From contig CM060064.1 in NCBI GenBank assembly GCA_030533445.1, positions 1,171,416 to 1,235,415 on the forward strand: a stretch of DNA of 64,000 nucleotides, written 5' to 3'. A program made the position numbers and the translations under genes. This stretch comes from Cyprinodon diabolis. Lineage: Eukaryota; Chordata; Actinopteri; Cyprinodontiformes; Cyprinodontidae. Shown piece after piece: positions 58,283-64,000 of the stretch (positions within the stretch are counted from its first letter, which is position 1; each line of letters begins with the position of its first letter). The notes under the pieces are model-generated. The model made no database searches. It saw nothing but the letters and a program-made list of their open reading frames with translations, and was not told where the DNA came from.

Positions 58283-61034
58283 CACAGTGCCATTCCTAGA
58301 CAGTATCCAGCCTAGCCTCCACCGTGCCATTCCTAGACCGCATCCTGCCCAGCCCCCACCGTGCCATTCCTAAACCCCATCCAGCCCAGCCTCCACCGTG
58401 CCGTCCCTAGACCACATCCAGCCCAGCCTCCACCGTGCCGTCCCTAGACCGCATCCAGCCCAGCCTCCACCGTGCCGTTCCTCGACCGCATCCAGCCCAG
58501 CCTCCACCGTGCCATTCCTCGACCGCATCCAGCCCAGCCGCATCCAGCCCAGCCCCCACCGTGCCGTTCCTCGACCGCATCCAGCCCAGCCCCCACCGTG
58601 CCGTTCCCAGACCGCATCCAAACCAGCCTCCACCGTGCCATTCCTAGACCGCATCCAGCCCAGCCTCCACCGTGCCGTTCCTCGACCGCATCCAGCCCAG
58701 CCTCCACCGTGCCGTTCCTCGACCGCATCCAGCCCAGCCTCCACCGTGCCGTTCCTCGACCGCATCCAGCCCAGCCTCCACCGTGCCATTCCTCGACCGC
58801 ATCCAGCCCAGCCGCATCCAGCCCAGCCCCCACCGTGCCGTTCCTAGGCCGCATCCAGCCCAGCCCCCACCATGCCGTTCCTAGGCCGCATCCTGCCCAG
58901 CCCTCACCGTGCCATTCCTAGACCGCATCCTGCCCAGCCTCCACCGTGCCATTCCTATACCGCATCCTGCCCAGCCCCCACCGTGCCATTGCTAAGCCAC
59001 ATCCTGCCCAGCCTCCACCGTGCCATTCCTATACCGCATCCTGCCCAGCCCCCACCGTGCCATTGCTAAGCCACATCCAGCCCAGCCTCCACTGTGCTGT
59101 TCCTAGTCCGCATCCAGTTCAGTCCCCACCGTGACATTCCTAGACCGCATCCAGCCCAGCCTCCACCATGCCATTCCTATACCGCGTCCTGCCCAGCCCC
59201 CACCATGCCATTGCTAAGCCACATCCAGCCCAGCCTCCACTGTGCTGTTCCTAGTCCGCATCCAGTTCAGTCCCCACCGTGACATTCCTAGACCGCATCC
59301 AGCCCAGCCTCCACCATGCCATTCCTATACCACATCCTGCCCAGCCCCCACCGTGCCATTCCTAAACCCCATCCAGCCCAGCCTCCACCGTGCCGTCCCT
59401 AGACCGCATCCAGCCCATCCTCCACCGTGCCGTCCCTAGACCGCATCCAGCCCAGCCTCCACCGTGCCGTTCCTCGACCGCATCCAGCCCAGCCTCCACC
59501 GTGCCATTCCTAGACCGCATCAAGCCCAGCCCCCACTGTGTCATTCCTAGACCGCATCCTGCCCGGCCCCCACCATGCCATTCCTAGACTGCATCCTGCC
59601 CAGCTGCCACCGTGCCATTCCTAAACCCCATCCTGCCCAGCCCCCACCGTGCCATTCCTACACCGCATCCTACCCAGACCCCACCGTGCCATTCCTAGGC
59701 CGCATCCTGCCCAGCCCCCACCGTGCCGTCCCTAGATCGCATCCAGCCCAGCCCCCACCGTGCCATTCCTAGACCGTATCCTGCCCAGCCCCCACCGTTC
59801 CATTCCTAGACCACATCCTACCCAGACCCCACCGTACCATTCCTAGGCCGCATCCAGCCCTCACCGTGTCGTTCCTAGACCGCATCCAGCCCAGCCCTCA
59901 CCCTGCCGTTCCTAGACCGCATCCTGCCCAGCCCCCACCGTGCCGTCCCTAGATCGCATCCAGCCCTCACCGTGTCGTTCCTAGACCGCATCCAGCCCAG
60001 CCCTCACCGTGCCGTTCCTAGGCCGCATCCAGCCCAGCCCCCACCGTGCCATTCCTAGGCCGCATCCTGCCCAGCCCTCACCGTGCCATTCCTAGACCGT
60101 CTCCAGCCCAGCCTCCACCGTGCCATTCCTATACCGCATCCTGCCCAGCCCCCACCGTGCCATTCCTAGACCGCATCCTACCCAGACCCCACTGTGCCAT
60201 TCCTATGCCGCATCCTGCCCAGCCCCCACCGTGCCGTCCCTAGATCGCATCCAGCCCAGCCCCCACCATGCCATTCCTAGACCGTATCCTGCCCAGCCCC
60301 CACCGTTCCATTCCTAGACCATATCCTACCCAGACCCCACCGTGCCACTCCTAGGCCGCATCCAGCCCAGCCCCCACCGTGCCGTTCCTAGACCGCATCC
60401 TACCCAGCCCCCACCGTGCCATCCCTAGATCGCATCCAGCCGTCACCGTGTCGTTCCTAGACCGCATCCAGCCCAGCCCTCACCCTGCCGTTCCTAGACC
60501 GCATCCTGCCCAGCCCCCACCGTGCCATCCCTAGATCGCATCCAGCCCTCACCGTGTCGTTCCTAGACTGCATCCAGCCCAGCCCTCACCGTGCCGTTCC
60601 TAGGCCGCATCCAGCCCAGCCCCCACCGTGCCATTCCTAGGCCGCATCCTGCCCAGCCCTCACTGTGCCATTCCTATACCGTCTCCAGCCCAGCCTCCAC
60701 CGTGCCATTCCTATACCGCATCCTGCCCAGCCCCCACCGTGCCGTTCCTAGACCGCATCCTACCCAGCCCCCACCGTGCCATTCCTAGACCGTATCCTGC
60801 CCAGCCCCCACCGTGCCATTCCTAGACTGCATCCTACCCAGACCCCACCGTGCCATTCCTAGGCTGCATCCAGCCCAGCCCCCACCGTGCCATTCCTAGA
60901 CCGCATCCTACCCAGACCCCACTGTGCCATTCCTATGCCGCATCCTGCCCAGCCCCCACCGTGCCGTCCCTAGCCCACATCCTGCCCAGCCTCCACCGTG
61001 CCATTCCTATACCGCATCCTGCCCAGCCTCCATT
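58283..61034. repeat. 37-bp minisatellite, about 74 units
   Basis: The basic unit on the plus strand is CATTCCTAGACCGCATCCTG followed by CCCAGCCCCCACCGTGC. Because 37 is one more than a multiple of three, all frames stay open and repeat every 37 residues, giving spurious Pro-rich proteins on the plus strand and Gly-Trp-rich ones on the minus. Variants are T/G in CCATTCC/CCGTTCC and A/T in CATCCAG/CATCCTG. Length variants of 27 bp (near 59855, 59960, 60440, 60545) and 52 bp (near 58530, 58805) occur. The left part (58283-58870) is enriched in CATCCAGCCC, the right part in CATCCTGCCC. Confidence 0.97.
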
Positions 61035-62102
61035 ATCTGTCCGCTGCTCTCCTTTATCTGTCCGAGCTAGAGCTTGAATGGCCAGGAAAAGGATCTTTGG
61101 AAGCACTTCAATATTCCTGTTCCCAGTAAAACAAATGAATTCAGATGCTGAATCCGGACACCAAGTTTTTCCTCTTTCAACCATTACACACAGCTTTGCT
61201 TTGCACAGATAAGTTAGATTTTGAAGAAATGCTTTGATAATTTTATTGCTCCTTTAGGAAATGTTCCCACTTTCTTTCTTCTGCTTGTGTTTAATTATCA
61301 AATCACACTGAGATTAATATTCATCAGTTTTAATAATGACTTCAGAGCTGAAGCTAAAAATAAATCATTTTGTGGCCAAAGTTCCACTGCAGTGAGGAAA
61401 GTTGCTTACCAATAAACTTCAGGCTGTAAAACCAGCTTAACAAACGCAGCAAAGGAGTTATTTCCCTGAGATTAAAGTGAGCCTAACATCCAAATTTTTG
61501 ATGGAACTCACTGAGTTTGTCAAGATTATTACGGCTAGACTAGACTCAGAACCAGACCTAAGTCATCCTTTTGTGGCAGGATTAATAATTCTTTGTTTCT
61601 CCCCCTCCCATGCAAACACGGAGATCTATTGTAATCCTACATCATCTGCTAAATCAATAGATTTTGGTCTATTTAGATAAAAATTGGGTGCTACTAATTT
61701 GAGATGCGAGTAAATACAGGAGGAGTTTGAATCAAATGCAGCTAAAGGAAAGACTCCTGCTCAGACTCTGGCTCATTAGCTTCATCATAAAGACATGGAA
61801 GACGATCTAATTTAGCTAAACACTTCAAAAACAACTATTTTCTTACAGTATTAACCTGACATTTGTGGTTACACCTTTTTCTAGTTTTAGCAGTAAATGT
61901 CTGCTCTTTTATTTTTAAATGAAAATGAGGACTGTGGAAAAAAAAAACAATCACAATCCTGCCTTTTATTAATACATATGAGGTTAGCAACTACAACAGA
62001 TAAAGAAAAACCCTAAACAAACAGCAGGACAATAACAATACTTTTATAAAAGAAACATTGTGGCAATAACTTTTTGTAACTTAATGACTTGGCGGGCAAT
62101 AT
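61035..62102. other. No gene recognised
   Basis: Unassigned AT-rich DNA following the minisatellite. No domain was seen. Confidence 0.4.
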
Positions 62103-62160
62103 TTTCAATTCAATTCAGTTTATTTATTTAGCACCAATTCACAACATTATTCACAACATA
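62103..62160 (-). repeat. LINE tail remnant
   Basis: TTCAATTCAATTCAGTTTAT, then TTAGCACCAATTCACAAC, matches the extreme 3' end of the LINE tail at 5725-5775. Confidence 0.65.
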
Positions 62161-62639
62161 TTTCTGCTCTACCGCTGCCATGGAGCTTTTAAAGCTGGGC
62201 TTGTCGATCACAGACAAGGGGAGGTTGCATGAAATAATAAGGTCCTGCACTATTGCCTTATGTCTGTGTTGTCCCTGGCTGTACACCTGCACTGCACTGT
62301 GGCTGATAAAGTTAGATGTGGTGGACCAAGCATCGTGTATTTTTTTCTAAAGAAGCTGCAGTTTGCTGCTCTTTTATTCCCGCCTTATGTAAAGTTTTTG
62401 TAGCCAAAGGTTATTATGAACGGTGGCACCGAAACAGGGGGGGGGGGGGGGGGGGGTAATCATCGCTTCCATATCTGTGCATATATGTCACGTAGCGTTG
62501 CGTCAGTGACGTCAGTGCTACATGACAGTTTGACAGCCCCTCTGCCGTTTTTTTTTTTACCTCTTCTGTGTGTGGGTAAGGCGAGCGGTGATCAGTCAAG
62601 TTAGTAAAACAAAAAACACTTAGAAATAAAATATTGTTC
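62161..62639. other. No gene recognised
   Basis: Unassigned DNA containing the G-run at 62437-62456. A patch at 62485-62520 (CACGTAGCGTTGCGTCAGTG) is CG-rich without other signals. Confidence 0.4.
62437..62456 (+). repeat. Poly-G run
   Basis: Twenty consecutive G. Length in the true genome may differ, since such runs assemble poorly. Confidence 0.9.
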
Positions 62640-62745
62640 ACAAGTCGGAAATCACGAGTCGCAGTCGAGTCTGAAGTCATTAGATATGCGAATTAAGTGC
62701 GACTCGAGTACGAGTCACGAACTCGAGTCCCCATCTCTGACCTAT
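62640..62745 (-). mobile_element. Partial DNA-transposon end with GACTCG repeats
   Basis: The minus strand from 62745 reads CAGAGATGGGGACTCGAGTT, then GTGACTCGTACTCGAGTCGC, the terminus of a common fish hAT-type MITE. The other end was not found, so it is truncated. Confidence 0.5.
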
Positions 62746-62833
62746 GGTAATGGTAACATTTTATCCTAACTCACATAAGAAAAAGTAATCCCAGTCACTT
62801 CCTTTCTTCACCTCTTCCTTATTCATAGATATA

Positions 62834-64000
62834 CACTATATTGCCAAAAGTATTTGCTCACCCATCCAAATTATTGGAATCAGGTGTTCCAATCACTTCC
62901 ATGGCCACAGGTGTATAAATTCAAGCACCTAGGCATGCAGACTGTTTTTACAAACATTTGTGAAAGAATGGGTCGCTCTCAGGAGCTCAGTGAATTCCAG
63001 CGTGGAACTGTGATAGGATGCCACCTGTGCAACAAATCCAGTCGTGAAATTTCCTCGCTCCTAAATATTCCACAGTCAACTGTATTATTATACAGCTGTC
63101 AGCTGTATTATAAGAAAATGGAAGTGTTTGGGAACGACAGCAACTCAGCCACGAAGTGGTAGGCCACGTAAACTGACGGAGCGGGGTCAGCGGATGCTGA
63201 AGCGCATAGTGCGAAGAGGTCGCCAACTTTCTGCAGAGTCAATCACTACAGACCTCCAAACTTCATGTGGCCTTCAGATTAGCTCAAGAACAGTGCGCAG
63301 AGAGCTTCATGGAATGGGTTTCCATGGTCGAGCAGCTGCATCCAAGCCATACATAACCAAGTGCAATGCAAAGCGTCGGATGCGGTGGTGTAAAGCACGC
63401 CGCCACTGGACTCTAGAGCAGTGGAGACGCGTTCTCTGGAGTGACGAATCGCGCTTCTCCATCTGGCAATCTGATGGACGGGTCTGGGTTTGGCGGTTGC
63501 CAGGAGAACGGTACTTGTCTGACTGCATTGTGCCAAGTGTAAAGTTTGGTGGAGGGGGGATTATGGTGTGGGGTTGTTTTTCAGGAGCTGGGCTTGGCCC
63601 CTTAGTTCCAGTGAAAGGAACTCTGAATGCTTCAGCATACCAAGACATTTTGGACAATTCCATGCTCCCAACTTTGTGGGAACAGTTTGGAGCTGGCCCC
63701 TTCCTCTTCCAACATGACTGTGCACCAGTGCACAAAGCAAGGTCCATAAAGACATGGATGACAGAGTCTGGTGTGGATGAACTTGACTGGCCTGCACAGA
63801 GTCCTGACCTCAACCCGATAGAACACCTTTGGGATGAATTAGAGCGGAGACTGAGAGCCAGGCCTTCTCGTCCAACATCAGTGTGCGACCTCACAAATGC
63901 GCTTCTGGAAGAATGGTCAAAAATTCCCATAAACACACTCCTAAACCTTGTGGACAGCCTTCCCAGAAGAGTTGAAGCTGTTCTAGCTGCAAAGGGTGGA
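62834..64000 (+). mobile_element. Tc1 transposon, second family, cut by the window end
   Basis: Starts CACTATATTGCCAAAAGTAT after TA (62832-62833). The transposase is on the plus strand and runs off the window, so the 3' inverted repeat is not visible. It is a different family from 54382-55968 (different ends, little shared sequence). Confidence 0.92.
62968..64000 (+). pseudogene. Tc1 transposase, frameshifted in the DNA-binding domain, 3' end off the window
   Basis: The first frame MGRSQELSEFQRGTVIGCHL covers the first helix-turn-helix and continues past STV into a wrong frame, ending at TAG 63160-63162. The true frame resumes by 63131 ([19 protein letters not shown]) and is open to the window end. 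It shows catalytic Asp in [12 protein letters not shown] (about 63439), second Asp in [11 protein letters not shown] (about 63711) and Glu in NPIEHLW (about 63820), 34 residues apart. A palindromic extra segment of about 14 bases near 63083-63097 explains the shift. Everything else looks well preserved. Confidence 0.9.

Noticed and set aside
58283..61034. Possible CRISPR-like array (37-bp repeats)
   Set aside because: Units are directly contiguous with no spacers, and the context is vertebrate.
58370..61077. Many Pro/His/Arg-rich frames and Gly-Trp-rich minus-strand frames of up to 149 residues
   Set aside because: A 37-bp period keeps all frames open; they are shadows of the minisatellite, not a secreted or repetitive protein gene.

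Overview
The window is vertebrate DNA, most likely from a teleost fish (acanthomorph type). No complete host gene could be recognised on either strand. Almost everything identifiable is a mobile element or a tandem repeat. The mix points to fish: Tc1 elements, BEL/Pao, Penelope-like, L2-like, RTE-like and R4/Dong-like retroelements, hAT MITEs, tRNA-derived SINEs and a tetranucleotide megasatellite. The species cannot be fixed from the sequence alone. The region is probably intergenic or lies inside a very long intron.

Layout. 1-2.7 kb: unassigned DNA, then an 890-bp THAP-domain element and a partial LTR-like repeat. 3.09-5.72 kb: an ATCC/ATC tandem array, with a LINE 3' end inserted in it (5.73-6.34 kb). 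9.65-11.2 kb: a decayed Penelope-like element (RT plus GIY-YIG, minus strand). 11.2-16.9 kb: a decayed BEL/Pao retrotransposon (minus strand) that has lost its RT core and carries a 1.1-kb insertion in gag. 17.5-18.4 kb: a second, inverted THAP copy. 18.5-21.5 kb: three hAT-type elements with 8-bp target duplications, one of them nested in a LINE tail. 22.2-24.0 kb: an LTR-like element with a nested SINE, then a hAT-like repeat. 24.9-27.7 kb: an R4/Dong-like LINE whose endonuclease is readable but whose RT catalytic motif is deleted. 28-42 kb: mostly unassigned, with MITEs, LINE fragments and one SINE. 42.6-43.2 kb: a solo LTR. 43.5-50.9 kb: the deepest nest. A LINE 3' end is split by a 5.9-kb insertion that holds a nearly full L2-like LINE, a helicase-like fragment and a MITE; its right half is split again by a 718-bp inverted-repeat element. 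54.4-56.0 kb: a complete Tc1 element with 200-bp inverted repeats. 57.6-61.0 kb: a Penelope 3' fragment followed by a 37-bp minisatellite (about 74 units) containing the Jeffreys minisatellite core. 62.8 kb to the end: a second Tc1 element, cut off by the window edge.

All recognisable coding regions are parasitic and broken by frameshifts, stops or deletions, so nothing here forms a working host pathway. The value of the window is its insertion history: nesting and target duplications allow many events to be ordered. I found no convincing new cellular system. The most unusual items are the two equal-length inverted THAP copies (one ending in an 18-bp perfect palindrome), the 5.9-kb composite insertion, the helicase-like fragment, and the higher-order structure of the 37-bp minisatellite.
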